This document shows, in pieces, positions 37,162 to 37,293 of a stretch of DNA of 37,293 nucleotides. The stretch covers positions 1 through 37,293 of the forward strand of contig JAEOTY010000154.1 in assembly GCA_016839625.1 (NCBI GenBank), written 5' to 3'. Source of the stretch: Candidatus Hodarchaeota archaeon (GTDB lineage: Archaea; Asgardarchaeota; Heimdallarchaeia; Hodarchaeales; Hodarchaeaceae). The notes below the pieces were generated by a model. It had not been told where the DNA came from. It saw nothing but the letters and a program-made list of their open reading frames with translations, and searched no databases. How positions within the stretch are numbered: position 1 is the stretch's first letter; each line of letters opens with the position of its first letter. A program made the translations under genes and the position numbers.

Positions 37162-37293
37162 ATTTAAGTCTTGACTTTACAAGATTTTACCTTTTAGGCT
37201 AAAAAAATTTTCTTCTTTTAAAAGGAATGGGGTTCAATAGAAAGGAATCGCTTTAAATCAGCCTTTATATTTTTATTTATTCCAGTACATCAA

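Noticed and set aside
1-37293. tRNA/rRNA genes, CRISPR arrays, transposons, defence islands
   Set aside because: None recognised on visual reading; no regularly spaced repeats or transposase motifs. A covariance-model scan (tRNAscan/Infernal) would be needed to exclude structured RNAs.

Overview
The window is an AT-rich archaeal chromosome segment, probably Asgard/Heimdallarchaeia-like. That placement is inferred from an archaeal histone, TrmB, a DRG-like GTPase, and the EtfAB, HdrABC and folate gene mix; it was not tested phylogenetically. There are about 27 convincing protein genes. No tRNA, rRNA, CRISPR array or transposon was recognised. Main blocks: (1) an electron-transfer block with HdrA (truncated by the window edge), an HdrC-HdrB fusion, GcvH, a membrane Fe-S oxidoreductase resembling Etf:menaquinone oxidoreductase, and EtfA/EtfB; (2) a MobA-like protein with an unexplained C-terminal domain, followed by HypF; (3) a putative operon of two coiled-coil proteins (one with a terminal winged helix), a MoxR-type AAA+ ATPase and a VWA protein, convergent with an M48 peptidase; (4) a P2A-type Ca2+ ATPase, a divergent DRG/Obg-like GTPase and a HAD phosphatase; (5) an SDR/ABC-exporter operon divergent from a TrmB regulator, with a perfect 20-bp palindrome between them; (6) a surface protein with a C-terminal anchor, a REC-domain protein with a novel C-terminal domain, an NDP-sugar epimerase-like SDR and a solitary DNA methyltransferase; (7) a tetrahydrofolate C1 operon (FTCD, FchA, FolD, Fhs); (8) an ion permease and a histone with a short lysine-rich tail. 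The most notable observation is at the AAA+/VWA junction. The VWA reading frame (14909-15949) has no ATG/GTG/TTG for its first 194 codons. It is in the -1 frame relative to the AAA+ gene, whose last codons are an A9 run. Six nucleotides after the slippery heptamer A_AAA_AAA is a GC-rich perfect stem-loop. This layout is what is expected for programmed -1 frameshifting (or transcriptional slippage) producing an AAA+ protein and an AAA+-VWA fusion from one gene. The main alternative is a homopolymer indel.
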